Positions 15,474-23,704 of a DNA stretch of 64,000 nucleotides are shown here, piece after piece. Source of the DNA: a virus; the IMG/VR virus record IMGVR_UViG_3300033153_001906, positions 55,175-119,174 of that record; one strand, given 5' to 3'. The notes beneath the pieces are model-generated. The model did not search any database, had not been told where the DNA came from, and saw only the letters and a program-made list of their open reading frames with translations. The position numbers were made by a program, and so were the translations under genes. Within the stretch, counting starts at the first letter, position 1, and every line of letters starts with the position of its first letter.

Positions 15474-16031
15474 TTACTTCGCCGCGCGCGGAACAATCAG
15501 CTTAAGGTCTTCTGGTAGTGATTCTGGAAGTTCTTTATTAATGATAGTAAGCAATTCAGGAACTGTCATTGGCTCACTTGTGAATAGGTCAGAAGGTTTC
15601 AGTGCAATATTTTCAGATTGGCTCACTGTACTCTGTGACGAGTAGCCAGTTTCTTTTGCAAATTGGGTGTTCGACCAGTTAATTCCTAGTGCGCCAGGGC
15701 GAATGCCATTCGCATAGCGGCCCCACGCAACATACTCTTCGCCTTTTCTCCAAACACTAACAGCAGCAGCCTTTGCTGGTGCGTTAACCATATCAAAATT
15801 CTCAGGGGAGATACTACTATTTTCTAGCCATTCCATTACCGCAGCAACAGACTTGTCTCTGCCCTTTACTGGCACATCGACTTCACCCTTAACATCATCT
15901 TCGTACTTGCCACCACCATCGGGGAAGTAGATAATGTCATAGAGTTCAATCTCTTCGCCTTGGTCATTAGCAAAGACAGCGCCTTCGCCGTCGTTTACGA
16001 TAGTTTCTCTTGCTGCAATTCCTCTAGCCAT
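15474..16031 (-). CDS. N-terminal part of an apparently frameshifted virion-type protein
   Basis: 185 residues, starting MARGIAARETIVNDGEG after the stop of the tagged gene upstream. Contains VKGRDKSVAAVMEWLE and VAWGRYANGIRPGALGINW, segments I associate with a larger conserved protein of T4-like marine phages. It stops at 15474 just after a CCGCGCGCGG tract, where the downstream frame takes over with a -1 shift. Either a real slippage or deletion, programmed frameshifting, or a sequence error. Confidence 0.6.
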   Translation of the reverse strand: MARGIAARETIVNDGEGAVFANDQGEEIELYDIIYFPDGGGKYEDDVKGEVDVPVKGRDKSVAAVMEWLENSSISPENFDMVNAPAKAAAVSVWRKGEEYVAWGRYANGIRPGALGINWSNTQFAKETGYSSQSTVSQSENIALKPSDLFTSEPMTVPELLTIINKELPESLPEDLKLIVPRAAK

Positions 16032-16034
16032 TTA

Positions 16035-16544
16035 TTATCTATTCCACCAGCGTTTCTTTTTGAGTTCTGGATGTTCGACGTTAAGCACAATGTAATCGCC
16101 ATCGTCGCTTAGTGTCGCAGGAACATCTGATAGGTCAGCTTTTGCTAGTACATCGTGAATTAGCCGTTTGTTTACTCTTTCACCAACATCAGCACCGATA
16201 GCAAAAGCATCGTAAACATATTCGAGGCCTTCGCCATAAGGGTCGTCGGTATTGTCTACTGCATCGTTGTAAGCATCTTGCGCCTTGAAAGCAATTTCAT
16301 TCACAAGCTCATTGTAGCCTTCAGTTGTAACATCTATCTGCTCTTGCCTAGTAAAATCTCGCTGTCTGGGATTATCACGATTGTAGTTTGCATTATCATA
16401 TACCCAAATTGTTTTAGCAAAAACTGCCTTGCCACTTACTTTAACGTCATCGTGTTGTACAGACGTAACAATGTTCTTAAAACCTAGCTGTGAATCTTCG
16501 TATAGAGCTTCAACAGTCTCCATTAGTTTTCTCATTTCATTCAT
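16035..16544 (-). CDS. Probable packaged protein, NEMRKLME class
   Basis: 169 residues starting MNEMRKLME/TVE, almost the same as the proteins at 50669-51049 and 63405-64000. The mature part is acidic with a conserved-looking WVYDNANYNRDNPRQ and a basic end KKKRWWNR. The start overlaps the stop of the small frame at 16544-16645 (TAATG). It belongs to the late operon from 18498. Function unknown. Confidence 0.72.
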   Translation of the reverse strand: MNEMRKLMETVEALYEDSQLGFKNIVTSVQHDDVKVSGKAVFAKTIWVYDNANYNRDNPRQRDFTRQEQIDVTTEGYNELVNEIAFKAQDAYNDAVDNTDDPYGEGLEYVYDAFAIGADVGERVNKRLIHDVLAKADLSDVPATLSDDGDYIVLNVEHPELKKKRWWNR

Positions 16545-16645
16545 TAGTCAAACCTCAGTCCTAGTTCTTCATCTTTGATTTCTGGATCAATCGTGTCATT
16601 TTCGTAATCACTCATTGGCATATCTTTTGCGCCATGCGCTTTCAT
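16544..16645 (-). CDS. Short frame, likely detached C-terminus of the zinc-ribbon protein
   Basis: The frame is open from 16696 to the stop at 16544 (about 50 residues including DLGPIARGKSDIMKAHG and DPEIKDEELGLRFD); its first ATG is at 16645. The stop is coupled to the next gene by TAATG, as expected for a true gene end. It overlaps the stop of the 16680-18476 gene within a tandem ATCCAG repeat, so it is probably the displaced C-terminus of that protein. Confidence 0.5.
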   Translation of the reverse strand: MKAHGAKDMPMSDYENDTIDPEIKDEELGLRFD

Positions 16646-16679
16646 AATATCAGATTTGCCGCGAGCAATTGGCCCTAGA

Positions 16680-18476
16680 TCATCTGGATCTGGATTCTAG
16701 ATTAATGCCTTCAACCCATTTCTTTACAGGCACTTCATGTAGCGACCATCGTTGATCGAACGAGCCTTCACTATATCTAGGATCATGTGGTATTTTTCCT
16801 TGCCACACTGTAGATCCTCGCTCATGTGTTACTGAAGGATCATCGAACGCAGAGATATAAGCTTGCACTTCCGCTTTAATTTGTGCTAATGCTTCTTGGC
16901 GGGTGTCGTGGGTCGTTGTTATTTCATTGTGCTTGTATGGAGAATCTATTTCGTGCATATACTCAACAGGATAAGTGTCACGTTTTACTGCATACCTCTG
17001 ACCAACACGCTTATAATCTGCTGGCTTCATTCCAATGCCGAGTGAATCCTCATTATCTTCGTCTAAGTATTCTTCAGGATCAGCAAGCTGTACCCAAATG
17101 TACTTGAACACTTTGTTATTATTGTAACACTTGATGTAAACATCTCTGCCCTTGCGTTGTGCTTTACTCTGTCCTTCTTTGTGGTCGTCCGCCCAATCAA
17201 GTGCAACATCACGCGGTAGTGCTTCGCTGTTCATCTGATCCCAGTATTCTTGATCTTTGTACTTGAGTAGTACGTTGAAATACTCTTGATCCTTGTCGTA
17301 ATGGTCTTCTTCAATCTTTGGACACTTGCCTGTGCCTTTGCACTCAGGACAATCTGCGCCACCCTTTGGAACACGACCTAAGCCGTAGCAAGCATTACAT
17401 TCACCATCATTTTCATATACTGGTGTTGCACCGTAATCATCATACTTGACTGCGCCAACTTCGTCTAGTTCATCATCCATGCGCGCAAACTCTGCATCTG
17501 CTTCTAGATCGTCTGCACGTTCATCGTCGCCATCTTCTCGCGCCCAATGTGCATCCCAATCTGTATCGTCTGGATCACCTTCAAACATTTCATCTTTTCC
17601 ATGACAAACTTCACAATCATCATCTTCGCCATCACAATACATACAAGGATTGTTATCGGCCAATTTGGATTCGAAGTCATCTATGAATTCTTTTCCTTCT
17701 GGATCATCGCCTATGCCGCCCTCAGCCACTCCGTTTCTGCGATTGTCTAGTTGGCGATCAATCATTGATTGAAGTTCTTCACCATAGTCACGTTCTAGAT
17801 TATCAAGTACGTAACCGTCAACATCGTCAGGACGACCAGTTCTATGACCAACTGGAATTTCGTCAGCGTGAGTAGTTAAGAAATGATCGTATAGTATATC
17901 AAAGTACGATGAACCATAAACAATATCACCTTGTTCATCTAAATCTTTAAGCAAGTCAGCAACTTCATTATCAGCAAGGATATCTTTTATGCTGTGTCCA
18001 GAATCTTCGCTTAGTTCAGAATCAGCAACTTTGTCTTGTAGTTTTCTTTCATCGCTGTCGCTACATCTTGGGCAGTCGAATGTGCCATGATCGCCATAAA
18101 GAAATCCTTTGCCCTTGCATAGACATTCTTCGCCCTCATCTTCACCAACAAATTGCTTGCTGCCACAGTTCAAACATGCTACGCCGTCGAGTGGTTCTTC
18201 ATCGTCACAATAAGGACACTCAGGTTCTGCATCTTCGCCAACAAACTGAGTTGATTGCTTAACATCTGTTAAAGTTGCACTTATTCCCGCTGTAGAGTCT
18301 AGCCCCCAAGCTTCTGCTGCTTTCTTTACAGCACCGTAGCTAGAATCTGCCTTGCATTCATGCTCGCCTTTTTTATTATGATGGCAAACGTATGGACGTT
18401 CGTTGCCTTCATTAATGTCTTCCATTGCTTGACGGAGACGTTTCATTTCATTTAGTTGTTGTCTTGCATCTGACAT
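16680..18476 (-). CDS. Multi-zinc-ribbon protein, probable packaged
   Basis: 598 residues from the ATG with GGAG six nt ahead. Starts MSDARQQLNEMKRLRQAME/DIN, the long version of the NEMRKLME tag. It holds at least four zinc-ribbon-like cysteine clusters: ECPYCDDEE..CLNCGS, ECLCKGKGF..CPRC, CMYCDGEDDDCEVCHG and ECNACYGLG..CPECKGTG (the last like DnaJ repeats). QFVGED occurs twice. Very acidic overall. Driven by two tandem late promoters. Probable nucleic-acid or core-binding head protein; true function unknown. Confidence 0.72.
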   Translation of the reverse strand: MSDARQQLNEMKRLRQAMEDINEGNERPYVCHHNKKGEHECKADSSYGAVKKAAEAWGLDSTAGISATLTDVKQSTQFVGEDAEPECPYCDDEEPLDGVACLNCGSKQFVGEDEGEECLCKGKGFLYGDHGTFDCPRCSDSDERKLQDKVADSELSEDSGHSIKDILADNEVADLLKDLDEQGDIVYGSSYFDILYDHFLTTHADEIPVGHRTGRPDDVDGYVLDNLERDYGEELQSMIDRQLDNRRNGVAEGGIGDDPEGKEFIDDFESKLADNNPCMYCDGEDDDCEVCHGKDEMFEGDPDDTDWDAHWAREDGDDERADDLEADAEFARMDDELDEVGAVKYDDYGATPVYENDGECNACYGLGRVPKGGADCPECKGTGKCPKIEEDHYDKDQEYFNVLLKYKDQEYWDQMNSEALPRDVALDWADDHKEGQSKAQRKGRDVYIKCYNNNKVFKYIWVQLADPEEYLDEDNEDSLGIGMKPADYKRVGQRYAVKRDTYPVEYMHEIDSPYKHNEITTTHDTRQEALAQIKAEVQAYISAFDDPSVTHERGSTVWQGKIPHDPRYSEGSFDQRWSLHEVPVKKWVEGINLESRSR

Positions 18477-18490
18477 ATCAAACTCCACAT

Positions 18491-18498
18491 TATTTATA
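18491..18498 (-). promoter_or_regulatory. Late promoter, exact T4 consensus TATAAATA
   Basis: TATAAATA on the minus strand, 14 nt before the ATG at 18476, with a Shine-Dalgarno between. This is the only copy with T at the first base. Confidence 0.8.
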
Positions 18499-18502
18499 TG
18501 TG

Positions 18503-18510
18503 TATTTATC
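18503..18510 (-). promoter_or_regulatory. Late promoter GATAAATA, tandem copy
   Basis: GATAAATAC, 12 nt upstream of the TATAAATA copy in the same direction. Confidence 0.7.
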
Positions 18511-18523
18511 GCATTCTTATTTT

Positions 18524-18841
18524 TTAGTGGAGTGTTTGTGGTATGTAGTATGTTACGTCTAGTTCGTCTACGCCCTTTTCATATAAATCCACTATGAAGT
18601 CAGACAGTTTGCTGTGATAGTTGTTTCTTGTGACTTCGCCAACGTCTGGAATCCCCGTTGCAATCAAATATGCAGGGGCTACTTCATCAAAATATCCCAA
18701 AAGTTCTTGTTTCGTAAATGCTTCGTCGGCGTCTGTTAGAAATATCCCCATTGCTCGCGCTTGATTAAAACCGTCGTATTCGTATGCCACGACAACGTGT
18801 TGGTCAGGGAAGTAATATGTTTCATTTTTGTTGTTCTCCAT
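18524..18841 (-). CDS. Hypothetical protein coupled to FtsH
   Basis: 105 residues starting MENNKNETYYF, inside the last 20 nt of ftsH (longer frame would start at TTG). Acidic, mixed alpha/beta (QHVVVAYEYDGFNQARAMG). The position suggests co-expression with FtsH, perhaps an adaptor or regulator, but there is no sequence evidence for that. Confidence 0.6.
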   Translation of the reverse strand: MENNKNETYYFPDQHVVVAYEYDGFNQARAMGIFLTDADEAFTKQELLGYFDEVAPAYLIATGIPDVGEVTRNNYHSKLSDFIVDLYEKGVDELDVTYYIPQTLH

Positions 18842-20612
18842 TCTTATCTTCTCCAATTAGTATACGGAATTGGTCAAAGTCAATCGTTTCGTGTTCAACG
18901 AGAGCCAAAGCCACCTCAGTAAGTTTTTTCTTATTGCGTTTTAGAAGATTGTATGCTTTCTCATACGATTTTTCCAGTAGTTCACGTACTTGATCGTCAA
19001 TCTTCTGCTTCGTGTCCTCAGATAGCATAGGGTAATCACGATCACGAAAACTGATGAGGCCAGTGTTACTAAACCCCCATTTCGTTATCATTGCCCTTGC
19101 TAGATCGGTTGCACGTTCAAGATCGTTCGACGCGCCCGTAGTAATGGCATCTTCGCCATACTGTAGGTGCTCTGCTGCTCGACCGCCCATTAAACTGACG
19201 ATCTGACTCTTTAAGTACTGCTGACTGTGACTGTATGTGTCGCCTTCTGGTAGATACATAGTGACACCCAACGCACGACCACGCGGAACGATGGAGATTT
19301 TGTAGATAGGATCGTGTTCTGGCATCTTGTGTCCCACAAGTGCGTGTCCTGCTTCGTGAAATGCAGTCATTTCTTTTTCTTTGGCTGACATTTCAAGTGT
19401 TTTCTCTTTGCCCATGAGTATGCGATCACGCGCACCATCCAAATCAGCCATAATCATTTGTTCACGATCATTTTTGGCGATTAGCATTGCTGCTTCATTG
19501 ACAAGATTCTTTAAATCTGCTCCACTGAATCCTGGAGTTCCCTTAGCGATAGTGCGTAAGTCAATAGATTCTTCCATGTTACGCCCGTTCGTATGCACTT
19601 GTAGTATCTTTTCACGCGCATTAATGTCAGGCAATCCAATTGCAATCTGGCGATCAAAACGACCAGGGCGCACAAGCGCAGGATCAAGTACATCTGCTCT
19701 ATTGGTTGCGCCAATGACCAGAATACTTGCGTGTTCATCGAATCCATCCATTTCGATCAACAATTGGTTCAATGTTTGGCCGTGTTCTCTGCTACCACCA
19801 CCAATTCCAGTATCACGCGCACCACCCAATGCATCAATTTCATCAATAAACAAAATCGCAGGGGAATGTTGCTTCAAATCTGCGAACAAACTGCGAACGC
19901 GAGAGGCACCAACACCAACAAACATTTCTACGAAATCTGAACCACCAATTGTAAAGAACGGAACTTTAGCTTCACCAGCAATTGCTCTTGCTAGAAGTGT
20001 TTTACCACATCCAGGAGGCCCATGTAATAGAATTCCATGAGGGAGTTCTGCATCAGCTTTCCAGAATTTTTGTGGGTTGTGTAAGAATTCTACGAGTTCA
20101 TGCACTTCATCGAAGTCGCCAGGGTTACCAGCAACGTCTGCCAGTGTCGTTTTGTTGTCTTCGGGATTAATGAGGTGTGCTGGACTGCCACCCATTCCAG
20201 CAGTTGCGCCTGCACCATTCTTTCTACTTATCCATATCAGCGCACCAATAAGAATGAACACTGGAACGATTGACATTAATATCATTGAACCCATGCCTGC
20301 TGGCTTTGGTGGAGCTTCAACGCCAATACTAGCACCCTGTGCTTGTAATTCATCAAGTATGAGTGTTACTTTACCAGGTGGAAACACTGATTGATATACG
20401 GTGTCGTCATTTTTGAGTGAATATAAAAATGATGTTTGGTCACCCTTGAGATATATCTCGTCTACATCATCTAAGTGCTGTGTGAAGTGAGTATACTGTT
20501 TTGAAATTACATCACTTGATGGAAAGAGTAAGTCAATCGTGAACCAAGTCAATATTGCTGCTGCAACAAAGACTAACACCCGCGTCTGCATTGGCTTTTT
20601 ATTGTCTGACAC
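18822..20612 (-). CDS. ftsH: FtsH membrane AAA+ zinc metalloprotease
   Basis: 596 residues, GTG start with AGGGAG seven nt ahead. Two membrane helices (about 11-30 and 108-128) flank a periplasmic domain. AAA module: Walker A GPPGCGKT (198-205), pore FVG (231-233), Walker B ILFIDEID (253-260), second region of homology GATNRADVLDPALVRPGRFDR split over 301-321. Protease: HEAGH zinc site (419-423). The full domain order and all key residues are kept, so it should be active. FtsH degrades membrane and regulatory proteins; a phage copy may reshape the host membrane proteome. Confidence 0.95.
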   Translation of the reverse strand: MSDNKKPMQTRVLVFVAAAILTWFTIDLLFPSSDVISKQYTHFTQHLDDVDEIYLKGDQTSFLYSLKNDDTVYQSVFPPGKVTLILDELQAQGASIGVEAPPKPAGMGSMILMSIVPVFILIGALIWISRKNGAGATAGMGGSPAHLINPEDNKTTLADVAGNPGDFDEVHELVEFLHNPQKFWKADAELPHGILLHGPPGCGKTLLARAIAGEAKVPFFTIGGSDFVEMFVGVGASRVRSLFADLKQHSPAILFIDEIDALGGARDTGIGGGSREHGQTLNQLLIEMDGFDEHASILVIGATNRADVLDPALVRPGRFDRQIAIGLPDINAREKILQVHTNGRNMEESIDLRTIAKGTPGFSGADLKNLVNEAAMLIAKNDREQMIMADLDGARDRILMGKEKTLEMSAKEKEMTAFHEAGHALVGHKMPEHDPIYKISIVPRGRALGVTMYLPEGDTYSHSQQYLKSQIVSLMGGRAAEHLQYGEDAITTGASNDLERATDLARAMITKWGFSNTGLISFRDRDYPMLSEDTKQKIDDQVRELLEKSYEKAYNLLKRNKKKLTEVALALVEHETIDFDQFRILIGEDKNGEQQK

Positions 20613-20623
20613 TACAATCTCCC

Positions 20624-20812
20624 TTAAAAGTTAATTTTTTGTTTGTATTCTGTATTTTTCCTAACTTTCTTCTCTGGCACTCTATATGCCAGCTTCAAGT
20701 GCTTCGCACAATATGCTGTACTATCAGCAACGGGCGCCGAGCAAGATTCAAGGTGCGTCCACTCACACGTAATCGCACGATGAGGGCCAAATTGGGCTTC
20801 AATGTCGGTCAT
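20624..20812 (-). CDS. GcrA-like zinc peptide
   Basis: 62 residues from MTDIEAQ (longer frame starts at TTG). The C-terminal half CEWTHLESCSAPVADS then AYCAKHLKLAYRVP matches the zinc-binding tail of GcrA cell-cycle regulators of Alphaproteobacteria (C..C..YC-x-x-H-x3-AYRP). The N-terminal DNA-binding helix-turn-helix of GcrA is absent. It could mimic or interfere with host GcrA (inference). First gene after the promoter at 20852-20880. Confidence 0.6.
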   Translation of the reverse strand: MTDIEAQFGPHRAITCEWTHLESCSAPVADSTAYCAKHLKLAYRVPEKKVRKNTEYKQKINF

Positions 20813-20851
20813 TTCTCTCAAGGGGTTCTCCAAATATGATATGAATATGCT

Positions 20852-20880
20852 ATTCTACAGTAGTTTGGAGTCAAAGTCAA
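20852..20880 (-). promoter_or_regulatory. Early promoter
   Basis: TTGACT (20880-20875), 17-nt spacer, TAGAAT (20857-20852). Drives the GcrA-like gene and then ftsH. Confidence 0.7.
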
Positions 20881-20882
20881 GC

Positions 20883-21218
20883 TTATTCCCTGATATTTGA
20901 CGGTAATTCGTCTAAAATCTCCGTGACCAGTACAGTATTTCCCTCTTTTTTGGCTTGTACGATTGCTTCCCTGAGTTCAAACTCTTTTTCGTATGCTGAA
21001 TACCATGAAATATGGTGAGGGCTCTTTGCGAAATTACGAAACCCTTTGAGAAGTTCAGTTGTGTGGTAAGAAGTGTATGAGTAATCCGTACTCTGATATT
21101 CACCTATAACAGCAAACAATTCAGCAGCATCTATGATACGAATATTATCCGTCTCTTTAGTATCCTTGTCGAGAATTGTATAGTTTGTTCCAATGTTATT
21201 AAAGTTAAATTTATCCAT
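20883..21218 (-). CDS. Hypothetical protein, 111 residues
   Basis: Start MDKFNFNN at the TAATG overlap with the upstream gene; a longer frame inside that gene is a shadow. Acidic, helical C-terminus (AIVQAKKEGNTVLVTEILDEL). Unknown. Confidence 0.55.
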   Translation of the reverse strand: MDKFNFNNIGTNYTILDKDTKETDNIRIIDAAELFAVIGEYQSTDYSYTSYHTTELLKGFRNFAKSPHHISWYSAYEKEFELREAIVQAKKEGNTVLVTEILDELPSNIRE

Positions 21219-21505
21219 TATATTGTATAAAACGACACCGTGTTTCCTTCGATAACGTAGTCGATGTCGTTGACTAGAGTAACTTCTACGTACTCTGTCC
21301 ATCCTTCTGGCCCCTCTTCCCACACTACTTGTGCGTCTGATTTGCCGAAACCACCTTTTATAATCTGTTCTTTTGTTCTTACCTTGATTGTTTTTGGTTT
21401 GAACCCTTCTTGTCTAGCTTGTTCTTCTAATGCTATTGCAAATTTTGTTGCTGCGTATTGTGCAGCAGAAGTATTGCACGACTCCCATTGTTCTTCGGTA
21501 CACAT
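21218..21505 (-). CDS. Hypothetical protein, 95 residues
   Basis: Helical N-terminus with SAAQYAATKFAIALEEQ, then a strand-rich end (EYVEVTLVNDIDYVIEG). No family is recognised. Confidence 0.55.
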   Translation of the reverse strand: MCTEEQWESCNTSAAQYAATKFAIALEEQARQEGFKPKTIKVRTKEQIIKGGFGKSDAQVVWEEGPEGWTEYVEVTLVNDIDYVIEGNTVSFYTI

Positions 21506-21534
21506 AATCTTGTACTCCGTCTGTAAGTTCCAAA

Positions 21535-21660
21535 TTAACTCTTTGTGTCTTTGCCGTTCTCCTTTTTGGCGTTCTTCACATTCATATCTGGATAGAGTGT
21601 ATGTATTGCTTGCAAGATTTCGTGCGTGTTTTTCAAGTGCTGTTCAAATGTCAATTTCAT
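21535..21660 (-). CDS. Tiny basic protein (41 residues)
   Basis: ATG at 21660 with AAGGAG seven nt ahead. Product MKLTFEQHLKNTHEILQAIH..., helical, lysine-rich at the end (NAKKENGKDTK). Ribosome site and position in the operon support it; the function is unknown. Confidence 0.5.
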   Translation of the reverse strand: MKLTFEQHLKNTHEILQAIHTLYPDMNVKNAKKENGKDTKS

Positions 21661-21792
21661 TGCCTTACTCCTTTAAATGAATAGACACATATTGGACAAG
21701 TGTGCGTATATGTATGGTATTACCCAATACATAATATTATTTAGCACTTTTATGCAGCCGTAACTATCCGCAGAACGCAGATACTAGGTAGG
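21661..21792. other. Intergenic stretch
   Basis: AT-rich spacer of about 130 nt between the 41-residue gene and the Zn-finger gene. I see no convincing promoter or terminator in it. Confidence 0.4.
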
Positions 21793-22008
21793 TTATAGGA
21801 AGCGGAAGCTCTTGTTGCCTGGCTTACGCTTTGTCAGATGGAAGGCTTCGCAGCTATCACAATAGTAAATAGAGCCAATTTCTTTGCCCTCTTTCCAGTG
21901 ACTCATTACTGCTTTACGTGCCGCTTTCCTGTCAACGTGGGAAATTTTTTTGCATTTGATTGTTTCATTGGATAATTTTTTACGAATATCATCCATTGAA
22001 CCAGTCAT
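21793..22008 (-). CDS. Small basic zinc-finger-like protein
   Basis: 71 residues, AGAGGAAT ribosome site. YYCDSCEAFHLTKRK near residue 48 is a C-x2-C-x3-H treble-clef-like knuckle as found in many phage peptides; the rest is basic. Probable nucleic-acid binder. Confidence 0.6.
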   Translation of the reverse strand: MTGSMDDIRKKLSNETIKCKKISHVDRKAARKAVMSHWKEGKEIGSIYYCDSCEAFHLTKRKPGNKSFRFL

Positions 22009-22010
22009 GC

Positions 22011-22310
22011 TTATTCCTCTTCTTCTATTGAGACATTCAGTGGGAAGCCTTCTTGTCTCGCTGTGTTTATGCAGACATTCATTTTGTTCTCTGCAAGTTC
22101 GTGTGTGTATACGCCAACGATTGCGGCGTTTTTCTCATGTACTTCCATTGTGATCGCTGTTGCTTGCTCCTCAGTCTTATGAAAGATTTGCAATAACAGA
22201 AAAATGACAAATTCCATTGTGGTTTTGTTATCGTTGTGGAAAATCACGCGCCAAAGATTTGGCTCTTTGATTTCAATTTCTTCTTTAACTTGTTCTTCAA
22301 TTTCAGACAT
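22011..22310 (-). CDS. clpS: ClpS-like N-degron adaptor
   Basis: 99 residues starting MSEIEEQ. The core aligns with ClpS: RVIFHNDNKTTMEFVIFLL (binding-pocket Asn-Asp and Met), then MEVHEKNAAIVGVYTHELAE and PLNVSIEEE. The pocket sequence is N-D-N instead of N-D-D; the His of the V-H motif is kept. ClpS delivers proteins with N-terminal aromatic or leucine residues to ClpAP. A phage copy could redirect or compete for that pathway. First gene after the promoter at 22342-22370. Confidence 0.88.
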   Translation of the reverse strand: MSEIEEQVKEEIEIKEPNLWRVIFHNDNKTTMEFVIFLLLQIFHKTEEQATAITMEVHEKNAAIVGVYTHELAENKMNVCINTARQEGFPLNVSIEEEE

Positions 22311-22341
22311 AATAGACCCGCAAATTAATGTACAGACATAC

Positions 22342-22370
22342 ATAATAGCATGCCTGTACATCATTGTCAA
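22342..22370 (-). promoter_or_regulatory. Early promoter
   Basis: TTGACA (22370-22365), 17-nt spacer, TATTAT (22347-22342), 32 nt before the clpS ATG. Confidence 0.75.
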
Positions 22371-22376
22371 GCGGTT

Positions 22377-22796
22377 TTACTTAATTTCTATCTGTTTTGG
22401 CTTTTTAGCTTCTGGAATTTCCTGTTTTAGCAGAATTGTGAGAATTCCATCGCTGAATTCAGCACTATCAATCTCCCAATACTCAGCTAAACTGAATTGC
22501 TTCGTGAAACTACGTGATGCAATACCCTGATGAACATAAATTTTATCTTCATCTACTGCTGGTTCTCCACTAACAGTCAATACATCATCTTCTACTGTAA
22601 TATCAACATCATCCCGCTGGAATCCAGCAAGCGCAAATTCGATACTACGAGTATCGTCGCCTGTAATGATAATGTTATGTGGTGGATAGTTGTTTGATTG
22701 TAAGCTTGATAGGTGATCTACGATGCGATCAAAGCCTATGAATTGGCGATTAAAAATATCTGCCGAAGTGATACGTGCTAGTTCTTTGGTGTTCAT
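22377..22796 (-). CDS. hsp20: Small heat-shock protein (Hsp20/IbpA)
   Basis: 139 residues. Alpha-crystallin domain: NIIITGDDTRSIEFALAGF, DITVEDDVLTVSGEP, then ASRSFTKQFSLAEYWEI and DGILTILLKQEIPE, with a C-terminal lysine-rich tail KKPKQIEIK. Hsp20 is common in T4-like cyanophages and is thought to aid virion protein folding. A GGAG ribosome site and a late promoter at 22877-22884 precede it, so it may be expressed late. Confidence 0.92.
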   Translation of the reverse strand: MNTKELARITSADIFNRQFIGFDRIVDHLSSLQSNNYPPHNIIITGDDTRSIEFALAGFQRDDVDITVEDDVLTVSGEPAVDEDKIYVHQGIASRSFTKQFSLAEYWEIDSAEFSDGILTILLKQEIPEAKKPKQIEIK

Positions 22797-22876
22797 GTTG
22801 TTACTCCTTTATAGTAAGCAAGTAGTTGGGCGCCGTGCCCTGTAGCCAATTACGCCATTGTAATTGTATACACACT

Positions 22877-22884
22877 TATTTATC
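22877..22884 (-). promoter_or_regulatory. Late promoter GATAAATA
   Basis: GATAAATAA about 80 nt upstream of hsp20 and just downstream of the OmpA-gene terminator. Confidence 0.7.
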
Positions 22885-22892
22885 ACCATTAA

Positions 22893-22925
22893 AAAAGGCT
22901 GTGACGAAAATCATCACAGCCTTTT
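22893..22925 (-). terminator. Rho-independent terminator
   Basis: Perfect 12-bp stem AAAAGGCTGTGA (22893-22904) / TCACAGCCTTTT (22914-22925) with T runs on both strands. It ends the OmpA-like operon. Confidence 0.9.
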
Positions 22926-22948
22926 GATCTTTCTTTTGTTACTGTTGC

Positions 22949-23692
22949 TTAGAACCAGTAATATCCGAGTGCGTATCGACCGCTAAACCTTGGACCTTCA
23001 CATAGTACAGTATTGCTACTGCTTAGTCTATGGAAGATTTGAGGATTACGTGCGACCACTACTTCTTCTGTTACTTCTGTTTCTACAGCTACATCAGCTA
23101 CTCTTGATACAACTAGCTCAACCCTACGATTGGTCTGACGACCTTCTGGATTGTCACTACCATCTGCATTCTCATTCGGTACAAGTGGGAATTGCTCACC
23201 ACCCGAACTTGCTGTGACTGCTTCTGATGGGAAACCTAGATAAACTAGAACTGCTGCTACTGCATCAGCCCTACGTAGTCCAAGTCCATCGTTGTACTCG
23301 TCCGTACCCTTTGAATCAGTGTGTCCAACCACATCAACACCTTCAACACCAAACTCTACAAGCTTTGCGTAGATTCGATCTGCTAGAATGCTTTCGCCTT
23401 CTGGTAGAACAATATCTTTGTCGAAGTCAAACAACACAGTTGCGGGGATTAAAATTACATCACCTGCAACTAGTGTTGTTACTGTCTTTGTCTGTGTCGT
23501 GCGCATGTGCGTCATTGACACTGGATTGATTACACAATCATTACCTGGGATTCCAACTGGACGACCGTAATGTAGTCCTGCACCATCTGCGCCATAACCT
23601 GGCTTCATATCTACAGGGCTATCTGGAAATAGCGACTGAGCCATACTTGTCAACGGTAGCAATAGTGCTATTGTTAGTATAAGCTTTCTCAT
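22949..23692 (-). CDS. OmpA-C-like exported protein
   Basis: 247 residues. Signal peptide MRKLILTIALLLPLTSMAQS; start taken at the second ATG, eight nt after AGGAG. Residues about 80-195 are an OmpA C-terminal peptidoglycan-binding domain (TVLFDFDKDIVLPEG; VDVVGHTDSKGTDEYNDGLG; NRRVELVV). The C-terminus is unusual, ending aromatic (RYALGYYWF) like a barrel strand. In a phage, such a protein could act in the periplasm during infection or lysis. It is co-transcribed with the glycine-rich secreted protein from 24859-24887. Confidence 0.88.
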   Translation of the reverse strand: MRKLILTIALLLPLTSMAQSLFPDSPVDMKPGYGADGAGLHYGRPVGIPGNDCVINPVSMTHMRTTQTKTVTTLVAGDVILIPATVLFDFDKDIVLPEGESILADRIYAKLVEFGVEGVDVVGHTDSKGTDEYNDGLGLRRADAVAAVLVYLGFPSEAVTASSGGEQFPLVPNENADGSDNPEGRQTNRRVELVVSRVADVAVETEVTEEVVVARNPQIFHRLSSSNTVLCEGPRFSGRYALGYYWF

Positions 23693-23704
23693 CGTCATTT
23701 CTCC

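Noticed and set aside
16027-16040. Late promoter before the 15474-16031 gene
   Set aside because: The sequence is GATAATAAATG, not GATAAATA, and it is at a stop/start junction inside an operon.
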